A DNA stretch of 64,000 nt from JANXQG01 sp963804375 (GTDB taxonomy: Bacteria; Planctomycetota; Planctomycetia; Pirellulales; Thermoguttaceae), in the NCBI GenBank assembly GCA_963804375.1, contig CAWDQE010000014.1, positions 2,418,001 through 2,482,000 on the forward strand, in the 5' to 3' direction. Position numbers and translations under genes: made by a program. Every line of letters starts with the position of its first letter. The stretch's first letter is position 1. The notes under the pieces are model-generated. The model was not told the DNA's origin. It saw only the letters and a program-made list of their open reading frames with translations, and did no database searches. Positions 35,213-46,356 of the stretch are shown in pieces.

Positions 35213-35401
35213 ATTGATCTTTGCATTGAAAATGAGCCATTGAGTTGTGTGGCAGGGGCATAGGCCGGAACAAGCTTCGGGGTACCAGCGCAGCGAGTCG
35301 GTTCCGGCACGAATCGGCATCAACGCCGGAACCGACCCGCTGCGCGGGTACCCCGAAGCTTGTTCCGGCCTACATGGCTCATTTTCAATGCGAAGATCAA
35401 T
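35213..35401. repeat. 189-base near-perfect inverted repeat (giant hairpin)
   Basis: ATTGATCTT at 35213 pairs with AAGATCAAT at 35393-35401. GCATTGAAAATGAGCCAT pairs with ATGGCTCATTTTCAATGC, and further in, GGCCGGAACAAGCTTCGGGG pairs with its complement. A short loop lies near ACGAATCGGCATCAAC. Non-coding. Confidence 0.85.
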
Positions 35402-35480
35402 CGGCGAGTTCCAACCCGGATTGTTCACGATCTGGCGACCAACTCAGCACAGCCTGTAACGCGTAGCCCGAAGCGGGCAC

Positions 35481-35592
35481 CATGTGCGGCATGGTTCAGA
35501 AACGGGGACTGGCTCCGAGCCCAGTAGCGATTAGGCCGCAAGAAATGGACGCCGGCGAGGTGCCTGTCCCCATTTCTGAACCATGCCCCATG
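35481..35592. repeat. Hairpin with GGGGACAGGCACC-type arms
   Basis: Left arm CATGGTTCAGAAACGGGGAC near 35490, right arm GTCCCCATTTCTGAACCATG near 35567-35586. GTGCCTGTCCCC arms are common in bacterial REP/BIME sequences mobilised by RAYT-type transposases. Confidence 0.75.
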
Positions 35593-35692
35593 TGCTCATG
35601 GTCGGTGAGGAAAAATCGTTGCGCAGCCTTCACTTACACATCGGGTTGCTATCGTGGCGCGAATAATCCGGGCTAAAGCTGGGCGGGCGTAA

Positions 35693-35724
35693 TGAAAAGC
35701 GGTGGCAAGCCCCCGCACTCCAAA
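35693..35724 (-). repeat. Palindromic repeat, GGAGTGCGG type, copy 2 (inverted)
   Basis: GAAAAGCGGTGGCAAGCCCC then CGCACTCCAAA, the inverse of the copy at 35149. The two copies bracket the hairpin cluster. Confidence 0.7.
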
Positions 35725-35748
35725 GGCCCGGGAGCACAGGTCTTTGGC

Positions 35749-38463
<2,715 letters not shown>

Positions 38464-38669
38464 TTATCGCACGTGTACGCTTCTCAATCGCCGATCGGAG
38501 AATTCTAACCACGACGCCCCCGAAAGCAAAGACTCTCCAGGTGTCTAGAGGACGGCATCGAACGATCCCGCACCCAGCCTGGCGCCCGAGTCGCACTCCC
38601 CAGGGGCCATCGGTTACAATAGCCGTGGAACGTGTCGTAGGGCAATCACGGTTTGCGGACAGGTTTTTC

Positions 38670-39515
38670 ATGGCAGACAGAGAGAACGATTTTCTGCGGT
38701 TGGACAACTGCCCCGCGTTGGACAACGCCACGCTGGTGCTTTCCTTCACGGGCTGGATGGACGGGGGCAACGTGTCGACGGGCACGGTCGAACGGCTGGT
38801 CGATTTGCTCGGTGCCCGGTCGATCGCCCAGATCGATCCCGAGCCGTTCTACATCTACAACTTCCCTGGCCCCATGGAAGTGGCGGCCTTGTTCCGGCCT
38901 CATGTCGAGGTCGAAGACGGCGTGCTGAAGAGCATTGCCATGCCCTCCAGCACGTTTTATTGCCACGAGCCGGCCCGCCTGGTGTTGTTCGTGGGCAAGG
39001 AGCCGAACCTGAACTGGCGGGCCTATGGCGACTGCATTTTTCGCCTGGCGAAGCTCACGGGGATCAAGCGGATCCTGTTTATCGGCTCGTTCGGCGGATC
39101 GGTGCCGCACACCCGCGAGCCGCGGCTTTTCATTTCCTGCAGCGACGCGGCGACGCTGGCCGAGATGGAGGCTTACGGCGTGCGGCGAAGCGGCTACGAG
39201 GGGCCGGGCTCGTTCACCAGTTTCCTCATGTCGCAGGCCCCCGCCGCCGGATTGAAAATGGCCTCCCTGGTGGCGGAGATTCCCGGCTATTTGCAAGGGG
39301 CCAATCCGCTGTGCATCGAGGCCGTCACGCGGCGGCTGGCGAAAATCTTCAAGCTGCCCTTGAAGCTCGATTCGCTCCGCAGCGCCAGCACCGAATGGGA
39401 GTTGCAGATCTCCAGCGTGATCGAGAACGACAATGACCTGGCCGAAAAGGTCCACCAGCTTGAACACGAGTACGACAACGACCTGCTGAAATTGGGCCCG
39501 GAGGAAGGGGTGTAG
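38670..39515 (+). CDS. PAC2 family protein
   Basis: 281 residues from ATG 38670. PAC2 hallmarks: LVLSFTGWMDGGNVSTGTVE (the F-GW-DAG-like block), YIYNFPGPMEV, a strand LVLFVGKEPNLNWRAY, then ILFIGSFGGSVPHTREPRLF and the helical end with EWELQISSVIENDNDLAEKV. Related to proteasome-assembly chaperones and found in actinobacteria, archaea and planctomycetes; the bacterial role is unsettled. It is divergent from the hybrid kinase. Confidence 0.85.
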   Translation: MADRENDFLRLDNCPALDNATLVLSFTGWMDGGNVSTGTVERLVDLLGARSIAQIDPEPFYIYNFPGPMEVAALFRPHVEVEDGVLKSIAMPSSTFYCHEPARLVLFVGKEPNLNWRAYGDCIFRLAKLTGIKRILFIGSFGGSVPHTREPRLFISCSDAATLAEMEAYGVRRSGYEGPGSFTSFLMSQAPAAGLKMASLVAEIPGYLQGANPLCIEAVTRRLAKIFKLPLKLDSLRSASTEWELQISSVIENDNDLAEKVHQLEHEYDNDLLKLGPEEGV

Positions 39516-39631
39516 AGAAATGCCCGGAACGTGACAGAAAGCGCGTAGGGTGGGTCAAGCGCAGCGCAGACCCGCCACAAATCATCGTCGTTTGTTGGCC
39601 CTTTTTTTGACCACGAGGGGAGTTAAGCCTA

Positions 39632-40300
39632 ATGTCGGGTTGGTCTTGGAAACAGGCGGTCGCGGAGCGGGCCCTAGAAGTCGTGAACGCTTCCGGCACG
39701 GCGCGGTTCACCATACAGGACATCTATGATCGACAGGAAATGCTGCAACAGCGGTTCCCGAACAATAGAAATGTCCGAGAGAAAATCCGCCAGACTCTCC
39801 AAAGACTGCGCAACGCGAAATTCTTGGATTTTCTCGGCGGCGGAGACTACCAAGTCAACTTCAAGTTCCCCGAGCTTGACTGGCAGGCAGCGCCGGAAGG
39901 CGAACACGGGGCCGAAGTTCCCGGAACGCGTTTGGTCGCTCGAATGATTCGTCTCCGGAACACGTTTCTGGCGGCCGACATGAAACGACGGTACGACAAT
40001 TGTTGCCAGGTTTGCCGTATCAAGCTGCAACTGGCGCGATGCACTTACTCAGAATCCCATCACTTAAAACCGATCGGTGCGCCGCATTTTGGCCCGGACA
40101 CGGCGCGCAATATCGTGGTCGTCTGCCCGAACCATCATACCATGCTGGATCGGGGTGCAGTTCGAATCGACCCAGACTCGCTGCTTGTCGAACACATTAC
40201 GGGCAGTTTCGCACCGTGCCCCCTCCTTATTCACCCGGGCCACGTCTTGAGCCAAAACTACTTGCGCTACCATGCCGAGGAAATCTACGGCAAGTATTAA
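39632..40300 (+). CDS. Putative restriction nuclease: DpnI_C-like winged helix fused to HNH
   Basis: 222 residues. Residues about 23-76 match the winged-helix domain of DpnI/Dam-replacing enzymes: FTIQDIYDRQEMLQQRFPNN, RNVREKIRQTLQRLRNAKFL, DFLGGGDYQV. Residues about 118-178 are an HNH nuclease: zinc Cys pairs CQVC (125-128) and CPNHH (165-169), ESHHLKPIGAPHFGPDTARN with H143-H144, and the terminal MLDRG. In DpnI the wH domain reads methylated DNA, so this is a candidate methylation-dependent or modification-linked nuclease. No methyltransferase is adjacent. Two small unknown genes follow. Confidence 0.8.
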   Translation: MSGWSWKQAVAERALEVVNASGTARFTIQDIYDRQEMLQQRFPNNRNVREKIRQTLQRLRNAKFLDFLGGGDYQVNFKFPELDWQAAPEGEHGAEVPGTRLVARMIRLRNTFLAADMKRRYDNCCQVCRIKLQLARCTYSESHHLKPIGAPHFGPDTARNIVVVCPNHHTMLDRGAVRIDPDSLLVEHITGSFAPCPLLIHPGHVLSQNYLRYHAEEIYGKY

Positions 40301-40352
40301 AGAAATAGAACAAATTCAAACTGACTAGGCTTGCAATACGGAGGGAAGATCA

Positions 40353-40556
40353 ATGATAGTCGTCTCGTATCGTCAAGGTTCTGCCAGTGGGTCAACGCCA
40401 TGCTATCCTGTTGACCTGGAAAACACGGTCAAAGAAATCTTCGACCAATTCCGGCGGCATCCGGGAGGCACGTCAACGGACTACGACCACCTTTCCATCA
40501 CCGTAGGCAATATGGATTTTGTCTTGAAGGCCGGCCCGAAAGAATTGCCAGCATAA
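40353..40556 (+). CDS. Small hypothetical protein
   Basis: 67 residues, ATG 40353 preceded by GGAGGGAAG. Sequence MIVVSYRQGSASGSTPCYPV with a helix TVKEIFDQFRRHPG and strands LSITVGNMDFVL. No family recognised. It follows the HNH nuclease by 52 bases in the same direction and could be an immunity or accessory factor, which is speculation. Confidence 0.6.
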   Translation: MIVVSYRQGSASGSTPCYPVDLENTVKEIFDQFRRHPGGTSTDYDHLSITVGNMDFVLKAGPKELPA

Positions 40557-40807
40557 TGCTGCTTTTCAGGGCTACGAACGGCGCGAAAAGGAAATCCCGT
40601 CGCATCCGACTTAGACCTGGCTTATGCTGGGTCGGTTTTCCTTGCCTTGTCATCCTGACCACCCGAAAGGAGCGCGTTGAAACACGTCCCCGACCTGCTA
40701 CAATTCATCTTGGAATGAACGATTTGATCTTGGGTTGGGGCCGAATTCAGAGGAATGGTCTTGTTCTGGCGGAGATCACGGACACCGGGCACTTAAGGAA
40801 ATCAACC

Positions 40808-41341
40808 ATGAAGGTTATTTTGAGCACATCAAGTACGAACCCGGAATTCAATGGTGATTGCGATTACGCCGCGGTCGAACTGACGCCCGCACTCGTCCAG
40901 GAGATTCGCCGGCGCGTTGCGCTAGCGCAGCAGGCGGGCCAGCAGGACGACGATCTCTACGAAATACGATTTTGGGGAGGAGCTGCGGATTACTACAACG
41001 CCCAACTGGTCGAGGCTTGCCAGGATTCCATTGTTGCCGCCGCAAGAGAGACGGACGGCAACCAGGCAGCTTGCGACTGGTTGAATGGCCTAGAACAGTA
41101 CGGCCATGCCCTACTGCCCGCTGCATTAGACCTTGGCGCCCATGAAACTCGGCCGACAGCGTGGGATCAGATCGTTGTCCGGTGCGGCGCGTCGGCACGA
41201 ACACCTGAACTTGAAATTGCTTGGACGACCAACCCCAGACACACTGACATTGAGGTTACGACGAGAGGCCTGCCGCTCGCCGAGCTGGATGCCTATCTTC
41301 GCGGATCAGACAGTCGAACCAAAGTTACCCGCTCGTCTTGA
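40808..41341 (+). CDS. Hypothetical protein of the nuclease island
   Basis: 177 residues from ATG 40808; a farther upstream start at 40556 would add low-quality sequence. It has LTPALVQEIRRRVALAQQAG, an aromatic patch EIRFWGGAADYYNAQLVEAC, and strands near the end. No recognised family. Unlike its neighbours it has no signal peptide or membrane segment. Confidence 0.55.
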   Translation: MKVILSTSSTNPEFNGDCDYAAVELTPALVQEIRRRVALAQQAGQQDDDLYEIRFWGGAADYYNAQLVEACQDSIVAAARETDGNQAACDWLNGLEQYGHALLPAALDLGAHETRPTAWDQIVVRCGASARTPELEIAWTTNPRHTDIEVTTRGLPLAELDAYLRGSDSRTKVTRSS

Positions 41342-41541
41342 GGTTGGCGCGATTGTCGGTGATTTGCTGGACGGCCTCCGCTACGGCTCCGCCCTTTGTT
41401 AATCGTACGGGCGAATACGGCTTGCCATAACCGCAATCCTTGCAAATTCCGTTAGCCTGCCGCAGAATAGACGAATAGCCGCGGTCCCCACGCCGTCTTG
41501 CAAACAAACTGCCCGATCCGTCCCTCCTTGAGAACCTCGAT

Positions 41542-44500
41542 ATGCCCACCCCCATCCGGCGATTTTCGTCCATCACGTTTGCCTTGCTGTTGCTCCCCCT
41601 GCTCCTCGCCCTCGCCGTCCGGGCCCAGGAGAAGAGCGTCAATCCCGGGATCAACGCGCAGTACCAGAAGAACCCCGACGCAAAGAAATACGTTGCCTCG
41701 TTCGAGGTCGAGAGCCGCGAGGTGTTCAACCTCCGCAAACAGATCGTCACCGCCTGCCGGCTCAAGCCGGGCATGTCGGTGGCCGACGTGGGCGCCGGCA
41801 CGGGGCTGTTCACGCGGTTGTTCGCCGCGGAAGTCGCGCCGGGCGGCACCGTCTATGCCGCCGACATCGCCGCGAACTTCCTCAAACATATCGAGGCAAC
41901 CTGCAAAGACGCGGGCATCAAGAATGTCAAAACGGTGCTCTCCAAGGTCGATTCCAGCGAATTGCCGCCGGCTTCGGTCGATATGGTCTTCCTCTGCGAT
42001 GTCTACCACCACTTCGAGTTTCCCCAGAAGACGCTCGCCTCGCTGCATGCCGCCCTCAAGCCCGGCGGCCGGCTGGTCGTGGTCGATTACCGCCGCGAGA
42101 AGGGCAAGACCGCGGAATGGATTTTCAAGCACGTTCGGGCCGGCCAGGAGGTTGTTACCCGCGAGATCGAAGCGGCCGGGTTCAAGCTCCAGGGCGAAGA
42201 GAAGTTTGTCAAGGAAAACTATATGATCGAATTCCAGCGGGTTGAGCAGAAAGCCAGTCCGCCGACCATCGACCAGCGTCCGTGGCCGCTGAGCTATAGT
42301 CGCGACATCCGCCCCATCCTGGCCCAGTCGTGCTTTACCTGCCACGGGGCCGATGCGGGCCAGCGGAAGGCCGATTTGCGCCTCGACGTGCGGGCCAGCG
42401 CCATCAAGGAAGCGATCGTGCCGGGCAAGGCGGCCGAAAGTCCGCTCCTGCAGCGCATCACCAGCGACGATCCCGACGAGCGGATGCCGCCGCCAAGCTC
42501 CAAACGGGCGAGACTCTCGCCGCAGGCCGTGGCCGAGATCCGCGGCTGGATCGACGCCGGCGCCAAATACGAGAGCCACTGGGCCTACACTCCGCCCACG
42601 CGGCCGCCGCTGCCCAAGATCCCGGAGAAGTACGCCGCGAACTGGGCCCGCAATGCGATCGACCAGTTCATCGCCGCGGGCTATGCCCAACAGGACCTGC
42701 CGCCGTCGCCCGATGCCGATCCCCACACGCTCTTGCGCCGCCTGCGTTTCGACCTGACCGGACTGCCGCCTTCGCCGGAAGAATGCGAGGCATTTGCCGC
42801 CGACCACGGGCCGCCGGCTTACCAACAAACGGTCGATCGCTTGCTGGCATCGCCGCAGTTCGGCGAGCGGATGGCCATGTACTGGCTGGACGTGGTCCGC
42901 TACGCCGATAGCGGCGGCTACCATAGCGACAACGAGCGGTCGGTCTGGCTCTTCCGCGATTACGTCGTCCAGGCCTTCAACGGCAACAAGCCCTTTGATC
43001 AATTCACCATAGAACAGTTGGCCGGCGACTTGCTGCCCGGTGCGACCCGCGAGCAGAGGATCGCGTCGGGCTATAACCGCCTGTTGCAAACGACGGAAGA
43101 AGGCGGGGCCCAGGCCAAGGAATATACGGCCAAGTATGCGGCCGACCGCGTGCGCAACACGGCTGCCGCGTGGCTCGGCTCAACGATGGCCTGCTGCCAG
43201 TGCCACGATCACAAGTACGATCCTTTCACGATGAAGGATTTTTACAGTTTCGGGGCCTTTTTTGCCGACGTGGGCGAGCAAGCAGTCGGCCGGCAGGAGC
43301 AAACGCCCATGCCCACGCCCGAACAAGAGACCAAGCTGAAGAAGTTGGACGCGGCCAGCGCGGCCGTGAAGAAAGATCTTGCCGATTGGGATGGCAATTT
43401 GGACGCGTGGCAGAGGAAGTGGGAAACATGGATGAAGGCGGCGCCTGGCGGCAAGCCCGATTTCTTGCCGGACGAAGTGTGGACCGCATTGCAAATTGAA
43501 GAACCGAAGCGAACCCCCCAACAAAAGCAGATCATCGAAGACAATTTCCGCCATCTTCTTCCCAAGAAATTGGCGGCCGTGAAGCAGGCCGACGAGTTGA
43601 AGCGGCAGAAGGCCGCGCTCCAGGCCGAGATTCCCACGACGCTCGTCACCCATGCCGTGCCGCCCCGCACGATGCGGATCCTCCCCCGCGGCAACTGGCA
43701 GGACGACTCCGGCCCCCTCGTCACGCCGGCGATCCCGGAGTTCCTGGGCAAGATCGACGTGAAGGACCGTCGGGCGACGCGGCTCGATCTGGCCCGCTGG
43801 ATGGTTTCCCGCGATAACCCGCTGGTCGCCCGCGTGCTGGTCAATCGCCTCTGGAAGCTTTTGTTTGGCCAGGGCTTGGTGCGGACCTGCGAAGACCTGG
43901 GCACGCAAGGCGCCTTCCCTTCGCACCCGGAGTTGCTCGATTGGCTGGCCGTCGAGCTGATCGAGAGCGGCTGGAACGTCAAGCACATGATTCGCTTGAT
44001 GGTCATGTCGCGGACCTACCAGCAAACGTCGCGGAGCAATCCGGATCTCGATCGCCGCGATCCCACGAACACCTGGCTCGCCCGGCAGGGCCGTTTTCGC
44101 CTGGATGCCGAAATGGTTCGCGACAACGCCTTGGCTATCAGTGGGCTGCTCTCGCTGCGGATGGGCGGACCGACCGTCAAGCCTTACCAGCCGGCCGGAT
44201 ACTGGGACTACCTCAACTTTCCCACGCGGCAGTGGCAAGACGATCATGGCGAGAACCAGTATCGCCGCGGGCTTTACACGTTCTGGCAGCGGACGTTCCT
44301 GCACCCCAGCCTGCTGGCCTTCGACGCTTCGACCCGCGAGGAGTGCACGGTCGATCGCGCCCGCTCCAACACGCCGCTGCAGGCCTTGGTGGTGTTGAAC
44401 GATCCGACCTACGTCGAGGCCGCCAAGGTCTTTGCCGCGCGGATCCTGCGCGAAGGCGGCCGCACCGAGGCCGAGAGATTGCAGTACGCCTATCGCCGCG

Positions 44501-44718
44501 CAATCCAGCGCAAGCCGACCGCCGCGGAAGCCAATTTGCTCACGCGGCTTTATCATCAGCACCTGGCCCAGTACCAGGCCGATCGTGCCGCCGCCGCCGC
44601 ACTCTTGAAAGTCGGCGACACGCAACCGCCCGCCGGCGTGGAACCGGCCGAACTGGCGGCCTGGACCTCCGTGGCCCGAGTTGTACTAAATCTGCATGAA
44701 ACGATTACACGCGATTAG
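41542..44718 (+). CDS. Exported fusion: SAM-methyltransferase-like domain + PSCyt1 + DUF1549/DUF1553
   Basis: 1058 residues. Signal peptide 1-28 (FALLLLPLLLALAVRAQ). Residues about 50-235 are a class I methyltransferase: VADVGAGTGLFTRLFA (motif I, 80-95), DMVFLCDVYHHFEFP and LKPGGRLVVVDYRRE. Residues about 250-345 are planctomycete cytochrome C-type PSCyt1 with C264-F-T-C-H268 heme-binding motif and RMPPPSS. DUF1549 (about 375-590) has CCQCHDHKYDPF, and DUF1553 (about 725-1000) has VNRLWKLLFGQGLV and RRGLYTFWQRTF. PSCyt1-PSD1 proteins are abundant in this phylum, but the N-terminal methyltransferase is unusual. A DUF1501 gene follows, as usual. Confidence 0.9.
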   Translation: MPTPIRRFSSITFALLLLPLLLALAVRAQEKSVNPGINAQYQKNPDAKKYVASFEVESREVFNLRKQIVTACRLKPGMSVADVGAGTGLFTRLFAAEVAPGGTVYAADIAANFLKHIEATCKDAGIKNVKTVLSKVDSSELPPASVDMVFLCDVYHHFEFPQKTLASLHAALKPGGRLVVVDYRREKGKTAEWIFKHVRAGQEVVTREIEAAGFKLQGEEKFVKENYMIEFQRVEQKASPPTIDQRPWPLSYSRDIRPILAQSCFTCHGADAGQRKADLRLDVRASAIKEAIVPGKAAESPLLQRITSDDPDERMPPPSSKRARLSPQAVAEIRGWIDAGAKYESHWAYTPPTRPPLPKIPEKYAANWARNAIDQFIAAGYAQQDLPPSPDADPHTLLRRLRFDLTGLPPSPEECEAFAADHGPPAYQQTVDRLLASPQFGERMAMYWLDVVRYADSGGYHSDNERSVWLFRDYVVQAFNGNKPFDQFTIEQLAGDLLPGATREQRIASGYNRLLQTTEEGGAQAKEYTAKYAADRVRNTAAAWLGSTMACCQCHDHKYDPFTMKDFYSFGAFFADVGEQAVGRQEQTPMPTPEQETKLKKLDAASAAVKKDLADWDGNLDAWQRKWETWMKAAPGGKPDFLPDEVWTALQIEEPKRTPQQKQIIEDNFRHLLPKKLAAVKQADELKRQKAALQAEIPTTLVTHAVPPRTMRILPRGNWQDDSGPLVTPAIPEFLGKIDVKDRRATRLDLARWMVSRDNPLVARVLVNRLWKLLFGQGLVRTCEDLGTQGAFPSHPELLDWLAVELIESGWNVKHMIRLMVMSRTYQQTSRSNPDLDRRDPTNTWLARQGRFRLDAEMVRDNALAISGLLSLRMGGPTVKPYQPAGYWDYLNFPTRQWQDDHGENQYRRGLYTFWQRTFLHPSLLAFDASTREECTVDRARSNTPLQALVVLNDPTYVEAAKVFAARILREGGRTEAERLQYAYRRAIQRKPTAAEANLLTRLYHQHLAQYQADRAAAAALLKVGDTQPPAGVEPAELAAWTSVARVVLNLHETITRD

Positions 44719-44726
44719 GAAAACAA

Positions 44727-44755
44727 TGACAGAAAAATGATTGACAGAAAAATGA
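44727..44755 (+). repeat. Tandem 14-base direct repeat
   Basis: TGACAGAAAAATGA occurs twice (44727-44740 and 44742-44755) just upstream of the DUF1501 gene, in AT-rich DNA followed by CTAATTTACGCTAATTCAAT. Confidence 0.7.
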
Positions 44756-44849
44756 GAAGAGGAACACTTATCTCTGCTAATTTACGCTAATTCAATTAGA
44801 CGTAGGCGTTCCAGTCTTTATTTTTCTCTCGAAAAGGAGCGATTATCCC

Positions 44850-46286
44850 ATGTTGAACATTTCAGATACTCTGGGCGCCTGTTGCACCCGCCGGGCTTTT
44901 TTGGGAAAAACCTCGGCCGGAATCGGCACGATGGCGCTGGCATCTTTGCTCAATTCGGGCGAGGCGCTGGCCGCCGATCCCAAATCGCTGGCCAGCCGCG
45001 GAATGGTCAATCCGCTGCACTTCCCGCCCAAGGCAAAGCGGGTGATCTGGCTCTACCAGTCGGGCGGGCCCACGCACCTGGAAACCTTCGACAACAAACC
45101 TCAATTGGCCAAACTCCACGGCCAGCCGATGCCCGATTCGTTCACCAAGGGCCAGCCGATTGCCCAGCTTCAAGGGGCGAAGCTGAATTGCTTCGGGCCG
45201 CAGTTCGGCTTCAAGCGGTTTGGCAAGTCGGGACAGGAAATTTGCGAATTGTTCCCCCACCTCGGCTCGATCGCCGACGAGATGTGCATCATCCGCTCGA
45301 TGAAGACCGAGGCCATCAACCACGATCCGGCCCACACCTTCATGAACACCGGCTCGACGATCTCCGGCCGGCCGGCGGCGGGCTCCTGGACGCTCTACGG
45401 CCTGGGCAGCGAGAACCAGGACCTGCCCGGCTTCGTCGTGCTGACCTCGACCGGACGCGGCGGGCAGGCGCAGCCGATCTCGTCGCGGATGTGGCACAGC
45501 GGCTTCCTTCCCAGTCGCTACCAGGGTGTGAAGTTCCAGTCGCGGGGCGACGCCGTTTATTACCTCAGCAACCCGCCGGGCGTCACGCCGCAGCGGCAGC
45601 ACGAGACGATCGACACGATCGACGCCCTCAACCGGCTGCGGGAGGAGGCGGTCGACGACCCGGAAATCGCCACGCGGATTGCCCAGTACGAGCTCGCCTT
45701 TCGCATGCAGACCGCCGTGCCGGAGCTGACGAACCTGGCGACCGAGCCCAAGCACGTGCTGGAGATGTACGGCACGACGGGCAACGACGGCTCGTTCGCG
45801 GCGAACTGCCTTCTCGCCCGGCGGCTGGCCGAGCGGGGCGTGCGGTTCATCCAGGTCTACCATCGCGACTGGGACATGCACGGCGATCTGAAGCGCGACA
45901 TGCCGATCAACGCCAAGGAGACCGATCAGGCCTCAGCGGCCTTGATCAAGGACCTCAAGCAGCGCGGGCTGTTGGCCGACACGCTGGTTCTTTGGGGCGG
46001 CGAGTTCGGCCGCACGCCCATGAACCAGGGCACCGGCCGCGATCACCACATCAAGGGTTTTTCCATCTGGATGGCCGGCGGCGGCATCAAGCCGGGCATT
46101 ACCTACGGCGAGACCGACGAATTAGGCTACTACGCCGTGAAGGACGTGGTCGAGGTCCACGACTTGCACGCCACGATGCTGCAACTGTTGGGCATCGACC
46201 ACCTGCGAATGACCTTCCGCTATCTCGGCCGCGATTTTCGTCTGACCGACGTGGCGGGAAAGGTGGTGAAGGGGATTTTGGCATGA
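44850..46286 (+). CDS. DUF1501 protein, Tat-exported
   Basis: 478 residues. N-terminal twin-arginine signal CTRRAFLGKTSAGIGTMALA (R14-R15). The mature part has DUF1501 blocks: VIWLYQSGGPTHLETFDNKP, then HDPAHTFMNTGSTISGRPAA, FLLARRLAERGVRFIQVYH-like segment and LWGGEFGRTPMNQGTGRDHH, with conserved His and acidic residues of an alkaline-phosphatase/sulfatase-like fold. It is paired with PSD1-type proteins throughout planctomycetes, and probably works with the upstream cytochrome protein outside the cytoplasm. Substrate unknown. Confidence 0.93.
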   Translation: MLNISDTLGACCTRRAFLGKTSAGIGTMALASLLNSGEALAADPKSLASRGMVNPLHFPPKAKRVIWLYQSGGPTHLETFDNKPQLAKLHGQPMPDSFTKGQPIAQLQGAKLNCFGPQFGFKRFGKSGQEICELFPHLGSIADEMCIIRSMKTEAINHDPAHTFMNTGSTISGRPAAGSWTLYGLGSENQDLPGFVVLTSTGRGGQAQPISSRMWHSGFLPSRYQGVKFQSRGDAVYYLSNPPGVTPQRQHETIDTIDALNRLREEAVDDPEIATRIAQYELAFRMQTAVPELTNLATEPKHVLEMYGTTGNDGSFAANCLLARRLAERGVRFIQVYHRDWDMHGDLKRDMPINAKETDQASAALIKDLKQRGLLADTLVLWGGEFGRTPMNQGTGRDHHIKGFSIWMAGGGIKPGITYGETDELGYYAVKDVVEVHDLHATMLQLLGIDHLRMTFRYLGRDFRLTDVAGKVVKGILA

Positions 46287-46324
46287 GGCCAACGAACGGG
46301 AGAAGTTCGGGGGTTCGGTACTCC

Positions 46325-46354
46325 GTACTGAGTACTGAGTACTGAGTACTGAGT
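46325..46354 (+). repeat. 7-base microsatellite
   Basis: GTACTGA repeated four times in tandem between two convergent genes, followed by GTGCTCAG. Confidence 0.85.
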
Positions 46355-46356
46355 GC

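Noticed and set aside
33146..35428. 760-residue minus-strand frame
   Set aside because: Antisense of selB with His/Arg-rich low-quality sequence and no motifs.
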